This document shows, one piece after another, positions 48,305-60,201 of a stretch of 64,000 nt of DNA. The stretch is taken from contig CP136897.1 of assembly GCA_034359265.1 (NCBI GenBank), positions 17,230,001-17,294,000 on the forward strand. Reading direction: 5' to 3'. Both the position numbers and the translations under genes were made by a program. The notes under the pieces were generated by a model. It saw only the letters and a list, made by a program, of their open reading frames with translations. It searched no databases and was not told the DNA's origin. The first letter of the stretch is position 1, and the number at the start of each line of letters is the position of its first letter. This DNA comes from Canna indica (taxonomy: Eukaryota > Streptophyta > Magnoliopsida > Zingiberales > Cannaceae).

Positions 48305-49314
48305 GCCGCCTCCAGGTAATCATTTCGCCTCCCTCCTCCTTTACCACTTCCAGTTACCCTCGGCGCAATGATTGGGGTCGGTCGAAACCTTAGGGTTTCA
48401 GCCAGCCTCTGGCTGTCGGACCCATCACCGGTCGAGTGTCCGACATGGGACACTAGACTCCGGTGTCAGAATATGGTTTGTGTTTTTTTCTTTATTGTTT
48501 GTGTTTGCCAGCCTAGCGGGCTAGTTCGAGGTCGAGTCGAGTCGACTCATGGTCCAGTGCAAGCTTGCGAGCTCAGGCGAGTTGAATTATAACTTATAAT
48601 TAAGTAGCAAATTGATTTAATTATGTTGCATATAGATGTGCATGTAATTGTTGCTTGTAATTTATCACAGGGTTAGTTTGGGTTAGCGGGTTGCGGATCC
48701 GAGTTGAGAAGAGTGCGGGTTAGGGAGTGGTTAGGTGGAAGTGTGAGGGGATTATAAAATCCTCCCCCTAGGGTCGACGGCTCCCTATTGGAGCCGCACC
48801 AGCTAAAAGAGAGAGGAGAGCAGCCGCGGAGCAAAGCCAGCAGCCGCCCTTCCCATCTCCCTTCTTGGAGCCGCCGAGCCAAGCTTTCCTTCCCCTTTCC
48901 TTTCCCTGTGGAGCCGAGTAGAGAGGAGCCGCCTGAGCTGAGCCACCCCCTCTCCCTCCCTTTCCCTCTTATTTCTCTTCTTGGAGCCGACGACTTGAGG
49001 AGGAGCCACCACCCCCTTTTCCCCTTGGTGGAGCCGAGCCGCTTTCTTTGAGGCCGAATTCGAAGAACGCCGCTTGGAAGATTTTTTCCAATTCTTTTTC
49101 CTAAATCTAGGTGAGTGGTTTTACCTCTCCTTTTCTGGGTTCTCTCGTAATCTTGAGCCGATTTGGGCATCTTCATGTTTCTTGTGATTATCGTCGAATC
49201 GTGGGTTTGATCGTCGTGTTCTTGTGCCAATTTGTGTGAGGAGGGCCCGGGACTCTCCCTTTGTGGCTCGGCAACCCTAGGTTTACCCTAGGGGGGCTCG
49301 GCCAAGGGTGAAAT
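48305..49314. other. GC-rich spacer between solo LTR and gag element
   Basis: It contains a TATAAAA match at 48753-48759 and a CT/GAGCCGCC-rich stretch (48783-49080), then a candidate splice donor CTAG|GTGAGT near 49110. It looks like a promoter plus 5' leader, possibly from a gypsy-type LTR or a captured gene, cut off by the insertion at 49315. The ORF at 48673-49230 on - is the antisense of this GC-rich stretch. Confidence 0.35.
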
Positions 49315-50803
49315 TGTTGGCGAAATGGCGACACTAGAGGGGGGGTGAATAATGTGTTTACTAATCGATTAGCCTAAATTCACTTTTAATCATTTTTCTT
49401 AGATTAGTTAGGCAATTTGCAATTCGATGATTTATATGCGGAAGCTATAAATGATAAGGCAATTAAAACAAATAATAAAGCAATGCAAACACGCAATTTA
49501 TAATGGTTCGGCCCCAATGCCTACTCCACTACCTAAGCACCCTGCTTAGGATTTCTAAACTAGTTTTACTAAATTAATTTACGTTTCCCTTACACACGAG
49601 GACTTTTCATTGAAGAGACGCACTCTCGACCTAAGGCACTTCCACACCCGGAAGTCACCGCCTTCTTATCGAGAGTCCTCTTCCACCTCAACCCTAAGGG
49701 ACAACTAAACTAATCCTAGTAAACACTACGTTTACACAAGTGACTTTACTCATTTTCACTAAGGATACCGCTTCCACACAAGACCTAACACAAGGTCTTT
49801 ACACGCACAGATAAAATAGTTAAAATAACAATAAAATTACAATTGAAAAGAGCATAATATAAAACCAATAGTAAATGCTCCTTTCACAGCCTTAGAACCT
49901 CCAACTCACCGAGGGAATAGCTCGAGTCAATTTCTGAGTTGAGGAGCAGAGTGTGCGCAAGAAGGTGTTCGCGGAAGTAGCAGAGCGCACTTCAATTTTT
50001 CTTTGGAAGGCTTGAATCCCTTTTTAAATGCTCAATAAAATTTGTAGAAACCAAGGAAGAAGATTAAATGAAGTATATGAGAGTGTATTTATACCCTCGT
50101 GAAGAAACGACTGCTCAACGGATAGAAAACTATCCATTATAAGTCGTTGGTCGATTGATCGGTCGACCGACTGGTCGACCGCTGCAATTCTCCTTGTGGT
50201 CGGTCGACCGACGGGTCGATCGCCCAAACACAATTCTTCGATCCGCGACTTTCGGTCGACCCATCGGTCGATCGACGTGATCTTGCATCTTCAGCAAACG
50301 CAGGTCGGTCGACCGGCTGGTCGACCGCTCGAGCTACTGCCCAATTTGGGCTTCGATCGATCGACCGAAGTAGCTTTGTGATTTTTCTTCCCTTTGTTCG
50401 GTCGACCGAATGGCTACTGCCCCTTTTTACCTACATTCGGCCGACCGCTCGGTCGACCGAATTTAGGCTAAAATTGTTTTTTCAGCTGATTTCTTCCACG
50501 CTTGTTTTTCGGATTTGGGCTTTCAACGAGCATCATCTTGGAGAGCTTTTGACGTGATCTTTGGGCTCGTCCAAGCGACTTTGGTGCACTCATCGATTTT
50601 CGAGAAACTTCCGCGACGAACCCGAGCGACGATCAATGTCCTTCCGATATTCGATTTCTCCATTATTTTCGATCGAGGACATCGAACGCTATTTGAAATG
50701 GAACCTGAAAGATATTCCCAATGAAATCATTAGTCTCTTGTTTGTTATCATCAAAACCATCTAAACTGGTATTAAGGCTAAGGTTGAAAACCTAAAGCCA
50801 ACA
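49315..50803 (-). repeat. Left LTR (3' LTR of the gag element)
   Basis: It runs TGTTGGCGAAATGG to AAAGCCAACA, with a perfect TGTTGG/CCAACA terminal pair, 1489 bp. It has a GGTCGACCG array at about 50150-50465. The two LTRs are alike but differ by small changes and a short block near 56448-56470, so the insertion is not recent. Confidence 0.92.
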
Positions 50804-50818
50804 ATCTCCCCCTTTTTG
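50804..50818 (-). promoter_or_regulatory. Polypurine tract of the gag element
   Basis: On the reverse strand the sequence directly before the 3' LTR is AAAAAGGGGGAGAT. That position and composition are those of the plus-strand primer of LTR retrotransposons. Confidence 0.75.
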
Positions 50819-53800
50819 ATAATGACAAACATCCTTAAGAAAATATAATCATTAAGGCATAGAAGGATATCAACTAAGGGATTTCTCTCCTATCAACATG
50901 CATATTTATATAATTAAACTCCCCTTATCTATATGCATGAATTTCCTATATTTTCCTCCTCTTTACCTATACTTTTCTCCTCATTTTAACTATACATTCC
51001 TTCCCCTTTGGACTAAACATTTCTCCCCCTTTTGACATCAATCAAAAAGGGCAAGAAAGATATATCTATTCAAAGGAATGAAAGACAAGTAATTTTTCAT
51101 GAAGTTGAGACTCTAAAGATTTTTCATGACATGAAAATCTCAACCAAGGGATGGAAAACAAATGACTAATATGAAACAAAATCATACATGATATGTTTAA
51201 AGCTAAATTTTTGAATTCAAGATAAGTCATGTATGTTCTCAAAATGAATATTGTTTCTTTTTCATGACATTTTTAAATTTTATTCAAACTTTCAAAATAC
51301 AAAGATATAGTCATTTAACTTATGTATTAAGTTTAAAGTGAAACTAATGTCATTTGATCTAAATATGAACTTAGCACATTTTCATTTGAAATAAGCATGA
51401 AAACATGAAGGTGTTAAGTCTCAAGTTTTGCTATCTACTCATGTTTTCTCAAACTTAGGCATCCAGACATTAAATATGATACAATATAAATCTATGAATC
51501 AAGTTTGAGCTTAAGATGAATTTTTAATTCACTTTGTTGACTTAGGTCAACCTATACTTAAAGTTTTCAAAAATCAAACTTTTGAGTTTATACAAAGTGA
51601 TATTTTTGACAAAATTTTTGAAACCAATTTGTTTGGACGAAATTTTTTGATACTAATTATTGAATGATCATTTGAGATGCATGTATCAAGTTTGAACTCA
51701 AAATAAATTTTCTAAGTTCATTTTTCATCCTACATTATTTTTAAACAAACAAATGGATCATAGCTATCATCCAAAATATCAAAATCATTTCTAGAAATGA
51801 TTTTACTCATAAAATTGTGTGAATGATATTAGAAATAGAATCCAAATGATGTACATGAGTTTTTATATGAAGTTTTTGAAGAAAAATTAAAGTATCGGAA
51901 AGATTGATATCTCATGTAAGGATATTTTGTGTTTTTGAAATCCAACTTCAAAATTCCATTATAAATTAGATTCTTGACAAAAAAATTTAAAATTTTTACT
52001 GATAAAACTAGATTTTTCAGTGAATGTGTAGTTTCAAGAATCATCTAAAAAGGATTTTTCTATATTTTTCTAGAAATAACTGAAATTGGTGATACCAATT
52101 GTTGAACAAATGACAATTTTTGTAAATTTCAGTTATTCTTAAAACTTGTTCAATTTTCATTCAAACTTTCATGACACCACATGATGGTCATGTAAAGAGT
52201 ATATGTCAAGTTTGAGATGAAAGTTATGTCCTTAAGTCAAGATATCAACCTAGCATGATTTCATTCAAAATTAAACTAGTTTTTATGAAACTTGCTAAGT
52301 TTCAATCTTAACATTTACTCATGATTTTTCAAATTTAAACCTATGGATATCTAACATGAGTAAATCTAAACATGTTTCTCAAATATGGATTGAAAATGAG
52401 ATCTTTAAGTCAATTTGTTGACTTGGGTCAACTAGGTTCAAAAGAGGTAATCTAAATTAACCTCTATTGTCATTTTGTCCATATCCATATGAATTTTTCA
52501 CTCTAAGTGCATGGAAACATGTCATACCTATTTCTAAACATGTTTATGAAGTTTTGGACTTAAAATGAATTTTTCAAGTCAATTTGTTGACTTGGGTCAA
52601 ACCTTCTCAATCTTAAGTCCTCTAAATTGATATAGTTATCACATTATTTATCTAGACATGAATTTTCAATTTTAAATACCTAGACTCATGTGATATGTGT
52701 ATCTAAACATGTTCATCAAATTTTTATCTTAAAATGAAATCTCTAAAATGAATTTTAACCTAGAGCAAGTTTCATTCAATCAAAGATATTATGAAATTGC
52801 CTAAGTTATCAAAATATTTTCCTATCCATGAAATTTCATATATCTATCATGCATAATCGATTATGAGAATAGGAAAATCATTTAAACATGAATATTCAAT
52901 TACAATACTATGGTTTTTGCAAAATTAAATTCATATTTTTTTCTTAAAAATTTGCCCAACTTTTCATTTCCTTTTTCATTTTCTTTTTTTGGATAACATA
53001 TCCTTCATTTACATTCACAACTTGGAAGTAGACATCATTAGTATCATAATAAAATAATTATAACTACTAGCAAGCTAACAAACTAAATAGCAAAGTTTAA
53101 TGCAAAGTTTCATTAAACGCTTTAACCTATGCTAGATAGTAGAGATTCATTTTAAAAAAAAATTACATGATATCATAATAAATCTAAGGGACAAGATGTG
53201 AACCATTTGAGGCATAAGGTCCCTAGACAAGTTTAACTAGTTTGGTCTTAAAGAAATGTCTCTAGTAGCAAGTATCAACCTAGAACAAGTTTATTTGATG
53301 AAATTTGCCTAAGTGCTAATATTCTACCTACTCATGAGAATTCAAATGTGTTAACATGCAAATTTAATCATGAGTATAAAGACATCGTTTAAGCTTAAAC
53401 ATTGAGATATAACACTAAGATTTTGAATTTATCAAAGTTATACCCTATTCATGATAATTTAGCCAAACTAATTTTTTTCATTCCTAATTAGTCTTCCTAA
53501 AATGTTTATAACTTGCAAGTAAGCTATACTAATGTTTTAGTGAAAATATAGCTACTTAGCAAGCCAACCAAACCAAAAAGCAAAGAGAAGCATCAAATAT
53601 CATTATAAAAGTTCACTTTCCTAAATAGTTTGAAATCCGTTTTAAATGAAGTCAAGTGATACCAAAATGAATTTTAAGAGATCACAAAGATAATAAATGA
53701 AAAACTACGATCTCCAACCCTTCCTATTGGTTGAAAACCGAAAGCCACAATTAGCCTTCGATTTAGAACCGCAAGGTCGCTTAGGCCCATTACAGGCCAC

Positions 53801-54082
53801 GTGGGTCTCCGAAGAGACCGGGAAATCAAAAAATCAAAAATCATTTTATGAAGAACTCTTTTGTAAGAGCGGGAAAAATAACTCAAGTTAAACATAGTAT
53901 CATAGCTCCAACTTAAATAAAAACAATCCAAAGTAAGGAGATAAAAAGTATACCTAGATGCCAATTTCCATACATATGGCATCATGATGGTTTGAAGTTG
54001 CAACCAAGAATTGATACTCTATTTAATTTTATGATCAACTCCAACTCTTCACTTCTTTTTTACCCTTGAGTGGTGGCTCCCC
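50819..54082. other. Non-coding interior of the gag element
   Basis: This 3.3-kb AT-rich stretch lacks ORFs of note. An imperfect internal direct repeat of about 290 bp (51270-51555 versus 52145-52440) includes the TTTGTTGACTT-GGTCAAC block. A third short copy of that block lies near 52580-52602. No pol domain is seen. Confidence 0.65.
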
Positions 54083-55526
54083 CTAAAAGAGAAGAAATTT
54101 TTGGTACCCAAATGACTTTGGGTCCTTGGGGGTTAGTGAGCTAGCTACCCAAAGTGACTTAACACCACTTAGGTTCATCTTAAATGCACAATTATAGATT
54201 GCATGTCCATACATACCACAACAAAAATAGTTTCTATTAAATTTTTTCTTTTTACCATTCATTTGAATATGAGGTCTAATATCAGAATGCTTGGCATGAG
54301 AGACATGATGAACATTTGTATTCTTAGATGAAATATTTTTCTTTTTAGGATTTCTAAAAGATGAGATATGTGATAAACTACTAATTTTTTTATTCAAGAA
54401 AATGATCTCATTTTTCAAATCATTTATTGATTTATGTAAGTCTTGCATTTGAGATTTCATCATACTATTTTTATTTTTGATTTTCATATTTTCTACTTTC
54501 AAATTCTCAATCTCAACTTTTGAGATATTTTTCAATTCAATTTTTAAATCATCATTTTCATTTTTTAAGTCAATATTCTCACTTTTTAAGTCTTCAATTT
54601 CAATCTTAAGATTGTCATGGCAAGAATTACTAGTTCTTAAAACATCAATACTACCATGACAATCAACACTTGAGGAACTTAGATTTGCCTTTAAATTTTT
54701 ATTTTCTAATTCTAGAGCTTGCAAATCCTTAGTGAGCCTAGAGTTATCTTTTTTAATTTTCTTCATTTCTTTACTCTTTTTCAAAAGCATGGCACACATA
54801 CTTTGACATTCTTGTACTAATTCTTCATATGATATTTGATTGAATGTGAAGAACTAGCATCACTATCATATGCATATCTTTATCATGACTAAAAGTGGAA
54901 TATTGTACCTCATCATGGATACCCATGAGGCAAATCTTGGATGTGCCTTCATAGTCATGACAAGAGGATGCTTCTTGTGATTTGGATGTGGATGGTGAAG
55001 CACTTGTCCTCCTTTTGATATTTTTCTTTGATAAAGGACAATTCCTCTTAATGTGCCCCTTTTCCTTGCACAAGTAGCATATCACAATTCTTTTTCTATT
55101 TTTTGATTTGCTTCTTTGACTATAAGCACTAAAATCATCAAAACCGATGTCAGTACTAGGGGGATGACCATTGTCATCACCACCCTCAACAAAAGTGTTA
55201 AGCTCTTCGGTTTTTTCATAATCATATAACATATTTAAGCAAGCCCAAATATCGAATGCAGAAGAACAATGCATAACTTTTTCAAGAATATCATTTGAGA
55301 ATGAGCAATAAAGAAAATGTGTTGTCTTAGCATTCAATTCAAACAATCTAATTTGATCTTGAGTCCACTCATTAATGTCAATGATGGGCTCAACATATTC
55401 ATTTTTTAGCATGCACAATAGATCTAAATTTTGTGTTTTAAGAAAAGTATACATCCTACTTTTCCAAACACCAAAGTTTTTCTCATCAAACCTAGGTGGT
55501 GCAAATGTTATACTCTCTAGAGCCAT
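54083..55526 (-). pseudogene. Copia-type Gag polyprotein remnant
   Basis: The first part (55526-54825) starts MALESITFAPPRFDEKNF and has the Gag helix region WKSRMYTFLKTQNLDLL, then CYLCKEKGHIKRNC, a CCHC zinc knuckle that binds RNA. A frame change near 54850 leads into 54799-54083, which has a long coiled coil rich in leucine, lysine and glutamate (KIEIEDLKSENIDLKNENDD). It ends in a second, imperfect knuckle (YFCCGMYGHAIYNC), then SLTPKDPK. Gag forms the retrotransposon particle. The ATG at 55526 is the natural start. The frame change makes this copy inactive as read. Confidence 0.8.
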
Positions 55527-55580
55527 TTCTAGATCGAGACTAGGTGTAGACGAGATGGTGAAATCTCAAGCTACGAACCC

Positions 55581-55592
55581 GCTCTGATACCA
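55581..55592 (-). promoter_or_regulatory. Primer-binding site of the gag element
   Basis: On the reverse strand the sequence TGGTATCAGAGC follows two bases after the 5' LTR. This is the complement of the 3' end of initiator methionine tRNA, the usual primer of plant copia elements. Confidence 0.85.
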
Positions 55593-55594
55593 AA

Positions 55595-57121
55595 TATTGG
55601 TGAAATGGCGACACTAGGGGGGGGGTGAATAGTATGTTTACTAAATCAATTAGCCTAAATTCACTTTTAATCATTTTCTTAGATTAGTTAGGCAATTTGC
55701 AATTCGATGATTTATATGCGGAAGCTATAAATGATAAGGCAACTAAAACAAATAATAAAGCAATGCAAACACGCAATTTATAATGGTTCGGCCCCAATGC
55801 CTACTCCACTACCTAAGCACCCCGCTTAGGATTTCTAAACTAGTTTTACTAGATTAATTTACGTTTCCCTTACACACGAGGACTTTTCACTGAAGAGACG
55901 CACTCTCGACCTAAGGCACTTCCACACCCGGAAGTCACCGCCTTCTTATCGAGAGTCCTCTTCCACCTCAACCCTAAGGGACAACTAAACTAATCCTAGT
56001 AAACACTACATTTACACAAGTGACTTTACTCATTTTCACTAAGGATACCGCTTCCACACAAGACCTAACACAAGGTCTTTACACACACAGATAAAATAGT
56101 TAAAATTACAATAAAATTACAATTGAAAAGAGCATAATATAAAACCAATAGTAAATGCTCCTTTCACAGCCTTAGAACCTCCAACTCACCGAGGGAATAG
56201 CTCGAGTCAATTTCTGAGTTGAGGAGCAGAGTGTGCGCAAGAAGGTGTTCGCGGAAGTAGCAGAGCGCACTTCAATTTTTCTTTGGAAGGCTTGAATCCC
56301 TTTTTAAATGCTCAATAAAATTTGTAGAAACCAAGAAAGAAGATTAAATGAAGTATATGAGAGTGTATTTATACCCTCGTGAAGAAACGACTGCTCAACG
56401 GATAGAAAACTATCCGTTATAGGCCGCCGGTCGATTGATCGGTCGACCGACTGGAAGATCGGTCTTTCAACCGTTGCAATTCTCCCTGTGGTCAATCGAC
56501 TGATGGGTCGACCGCCCAGACACAATTCTTCGATCTGTGACTTTTGGTCAACCCATCGATCGATCGATGCGATCTTGTGTCTTCAGCAAACGCATGTCGG
56601 TTGATCGGTTGGTCGACCGCCCGAGCTACTGCCCAATTTGGGCTTCAATCGATTGATCGCCTAGTCGACCGAAGTAGCTCTGCAATTTTTCTTCCCTTTG
56701 TTCGGTCGATCGACGGGTCGACCGAATGGCTACTGCCCCTTTTTACCTACATTCGGTCGATCGTCCGGTCGACTGAATTTAGGTTGAAATTGTTTTTTCA
56801 GCCGATTTCTTCTGCGCTTGGTTTTCGAGTTTCGGCTTTCAATGAGAATCATCTTGGAGAGCTTTTGACGTTATCTTTGGGCTCATCTAAGAGACTTTGG
56901 TGCACTCGTCGATCTTCGAGAAACTTCCGCGACGAACCCGTGCGCGACGATCAATGTCCTTATGATATTCGATTTCTCTGATATTTCCGATCGAGGACAT
57001 CGAACGCTAATTGAAATGGAACCTGAAAGTTATTCTCAATGAAATCATTAGTCCCATGTTTGTTATCATCAAAACTATCTAAACCGAGATTAAGGCTAAG
57101 GTTGAAAACCTAAAGCCAACA
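55595..57121 (-). repeat. Right LTR (5' LTR of the gag element)
   Basis: 1527 bp, near-identical to the left LTR in most blocks but with extra bases in the palindrome array. It begins TATTGG (TG changed to TA relative to its partner) and ends CCAACA. Confidence 0.92.
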
Positions 57122-57923
57122 AAAACAAGGGTGCCCTCAAGGTGTTCGATGAAATGCCCAAGTGAGAATTCTTGTTTATCTTGAAGTCTATATCTTAAGA
57201 TGCTTGCCTATTTAGGTTCTTGAATCGGGTTCATGATATTACGGATCTACGAGTTGGGGTCGGGTATTGGAGTATTGGGATGCTTCCCAATAAGGACACC
57301 CCTGAGACACCGTATGAGAGACTTGACTTAGGTCATATTGCATCATACCTTTATGAATGGCGGAGAGGCTCGTTGAGAAGCCGGATTGCGGGCTAGGCTC
57401 GGAAGGTTGGATGACTAATTTCCAACCTGCGGAATAAGTTCGGATGGCAAATCCCGATTGTTCCTGCGTATCTTGTGGAATAAGTTCGGATGGGAAAATC
57501 CTAATTGTTCCCAAGATTCTATATTTAAAAGGGTAAGTTCGGATGGGCAAATCTCGATTACTCCTACGTTATTCATTGGAATAAGTTCGGATGAGCAAAT
57601 CTCGATTGTTCCGATTTGGCCTCGTAGAATAAGTTTGGAGGGCATATCCCGATTATTCTTGAGGTGCTTTTATGGAATAAGTTCGGACGGGCAAATCCCG
57701 ATTATTCTTGTGATATCTTAAAGTGGCAAGTTCGAATGAGTGATTCCTGATTGTTCCTGTGCGTCTCGTGGAGCAAGTTCAGATAGGCCAATCCTGATTG
57801 CTCCCATGTTTCTTTATATTATGATAAGTTCGAAGGGCCTTCCCAATTATCCTAGTATGTTTTGTTGCCTTAGGGCATGGTAGGCTTAGGCCTGTTGATC
57901 TTCACTGTTTGGGTGTTGGCTGC
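57122..57923. other. Spacer with 48-bp tandem repeats; possible PPR-like scrap
   Basis: Just after the LTR a short stretch (57128-57163) reads GALKVFDEMPK, like a PPR motif, then a GTGAG donor-like end; too short to call. The rest is mostly the tandem array annotated separately. No gene is otherwise visible. Confidence 0.35.
57430..57860 (+). repeat. Tandem array of about nine 48-bp units
   Basis: Units open near 57430, 57477, 57530, 57578, 57626, 57673, 57723, 57770 and 57820. The core is GGAATAAGTTCGGATGGGCA, then AATCCCGATTGTTCC and a variable spacer. Spacing is 47-53 bp with substitutions in most units, so the array is old. The ORFs here (57239-57721) are repeat translations. Confidence 0.9.
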
Positions 57924-57944
57924 CACTACTAGAAAAATGGGCAT

Positions 57945-58325
57945 CAGCAACGGCTGATGTCGTTGCTGAGCCGTTGCTGAAGAGCATCAGCAACGGCCCG
58001 GCCGTTGCAATAGAGCCGTGACAGAAAGTCGCGTTATTGATAACTTAGCAACGGATCAGCAACGGCCGCTCGGGCCGTCGCTCAAAACATTATCAGCAAC
58101 GACCGCTCGGGCCGTCGCTAAAAACATTATCAGCAACGGTTTTGCCACAGACCCGGAGCCGTTGCCGATAACATTAATAGCAACGGCCACTGAGTCCGTA
58201 GCAACGCCGTTAGTACAACCCCGTCGCTAAGCCGTTGCTGTAGGTCATCAGCAACGGCTTTCGATACACTTTTAGCAACGGCTTTCCCACGGACGGCCGT
58301 GGGAAAGCCGTTGCTGATGACGTAT
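57945..58325. repeat. CACTA subterminal repeat region
   Basis: Many copies of AGCAACGGC and its reverse GCCGTTGCT, at least ten, lie close together with two near-perfect inverted stretches around 58255-58325. In En/Spm-type elements such motifs bind the TNP1-class protein. The ORF at 58018-58230 is not coding. Confidence 0.85.
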
Positions 58326-58606
58326 ACCTGGGAACAGAAAAATTAAAATTTTCAAATTTCCATTGATACATTGATACATTATCTGATACATAACTTACAC
58401 ACCCATACCCTCATACACACATTCATTCACACATCACAAACACACCAAGATATACATCAAAACAATTATATTTATATTGATAATTATCCACGATAGTATA
58501 AAGACAATTCAAATACAAAATTGAAGTATCAATATCCAAACAAAATAAGTTAAACAAGTTCAATATCTCAGTAACAAGTTCAATATCCAAACAAAAAATC
58601 TCACGA

Positions 58607-60126
58607 TCACGATGGAGGATGGTCTGGATCATATGGCGGGGTCTGGAGTGCTTGAGTGTACACCGGCGTGGACTGACTCGAGGACGATGGATTAGATGAT
58701 GCCGAAGAGATGCCTGCTTCGGGATGACCTGACATGTTGCGTAGCATAGCATGCATCTCCTCCATCATCTGAGTCTGACGCGCGACCGTCTCCTCTAGAG
58801 TCCTTATTCTGCTACTATGATCATAACTGGATCTAGAGGTGGACGGCCACTCACCAGCGACCGGAGGGGTCGGTGCCCCAAGTGGCCCTAGCACGACTCG
58901 CGCATGACCACTATCTGTGAAGCCATATACGCGGCCATGGTCCCAGCCACCTGCGACCTCGACCCACGATGCTGCATCAAAGTCCTCGGGGGTACCCCCG
59001 CGCTGCACCACCGTCTGGCTGTAGGTCTCCTACTCGAGTTTGATTTTTTATTTAATATTTATCATAAAACTTAAATTATAAATATATAATGAATAATTTA
59101 AACAAATATATAATTACCACAATGTATGCAGCGCGGTTGTCGATGTACTCCCCCGTCCCATGTGCTCGACGGTGAGTCCGCTCAAACACCGCCATCGGGG
59201 AGGGTCGCTGGACAGTCCCGTCATCCGACACCGTCGTCTATATTTACAAAACAAATACATTAATTAGTACACATAGTAACAAATAAAATATATAATTAAA
59301 AGATATACTTACCATATGGTTCGCGTGCACTGCAAATGCAACAGAGCCGCCGGTGTGACGCGCTGCTCCCCCCGACATGCGATTTCTAGCCGCATTCCGA
59401 GAAACCTCCTGCCATCGATCCGTCGACCATATTCCCACGAGCTGGTCCCATATGTCCGGAGTAATCCAACCGGGGCCGTATCCCCGAGTCTCCGCGATGT
59501 TAGTGGTCCCAGCTCGGGCCATCGCCTGGGACCGAGCCTGCCCCAGCTGCCCATTGTACCTTGCCCAAGAAATAGCCTCCCAGGCAGCGTAAATGAAGGG
59601 CCTCTGGTCCTCGGCCCATGTATAGCGAGCCTGCAAAATAATAATATCAGTACCAATATTAATATATCATCATGCATGTAAAAAAAAAAAAATATGTGCC
59701 TCAAACTCGTGCCATAACATGTCAACGTGCTCGCTAGGCACGTGAGACCACGTAGGCCATGCCCCGTGCATGTATTGTCGAATAGTAGAAGAAATGCTCC
59801 TCGGCACTTCTTCTTGCTCGAACCTGCACAACAAAAATAAATTTTAATATTATATTATGATATAATGAATTTGTAATGATTCATGATTCATAATTCATGA
59901 TATATTACCGCTCCCTAATCACGCTAATCAATCTACGTGACTCTGTGGCTGGTGGAGGCTGCCACCTGTTCGGCCCGCGTGGCCGCCTGCGTCTGGATGT
60001 ACTAGCCTCGGCAGTATCATCCTCATGAGGATCAGCAACAGGAGGATCAGCAGCATGAGTAAGTGCTGGAGTCTCACCGATCGGAGACTCCGAAGCTCTC
60101 CTGCGTCGATAACCACGACCAGACAT
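58607..60126 (-). CDS. TNP1-like CACTA protein (PF03004-type)
   Basis: Five exons on the reverse strand: 60126-59909, 59823-59700, 59630-59313, 59237-59118 and 59029-58607. Phases join to 400 residues without a stop. Exon 1 is a basic, disordered leader (MSGRGYRRRRAS). Exons 2-4 hold the plant transposase PF03004-like region: WHEFEARYTWAEDQ, RTHRRAHGTGEYIDNRAAY and neighbours. The last exon ends in a coiled coil (SRIRTLEETVARQTQMMEEM) and a Ser/Pro/Gln-rich tail. TNP1/TnpA-type proteins bind subterminal repeats and help TNP2 excise. Exon 2 ends with a GC donor (GAG|GCACAT), consistent with a GC-AG intron or a mutated GT. No inactivating stop is seen; whether it is expressed is unknown. Confidence 0.75.
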
Positions 60127-60201
60127 ATCTGTCGAACAGACATATAATCAGATTATTGTATAAATAGTAGAGATATATTTAATAAAATATATACTTTACA
60201 A

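Larger units (their letters stand above)
49315..57121 (-). mobile_element. Non-autonomous LTR retrotransposon with gag only (TR-GAG-like, copia-type)
   Basis: Two LTRs (49315-50803 and 55595-57121) enclose 4.8 kb with a primer-binding site beside the right LTR and a purine tract beside the left one, both on the reverse strand. The orientation is therefore right to left. The interior codes only for a copia-type Gag remnant (54083-55526). No protease, integrase or reverse transcriptase motif is visible in 50804-54082. This fits the TR-GAG type of element. The flanking pentamers GAAAT and AAAAC do not match. Confidence 0.85.

Noticed and set aside
48673..49230. 185-residue ORF rich in Gly, Arg and Ser on the reverse strand
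   Set aside because: It is the antisense of a GC-rich leader-like stretch (GAGCCGCC repeats). Length comes from base composition, and no domain is seen.
57239..57721. Several ORFs with repeated SELIP-like peptides
   Set aside because: They are both-strand translations of the 48-bp tandem array.
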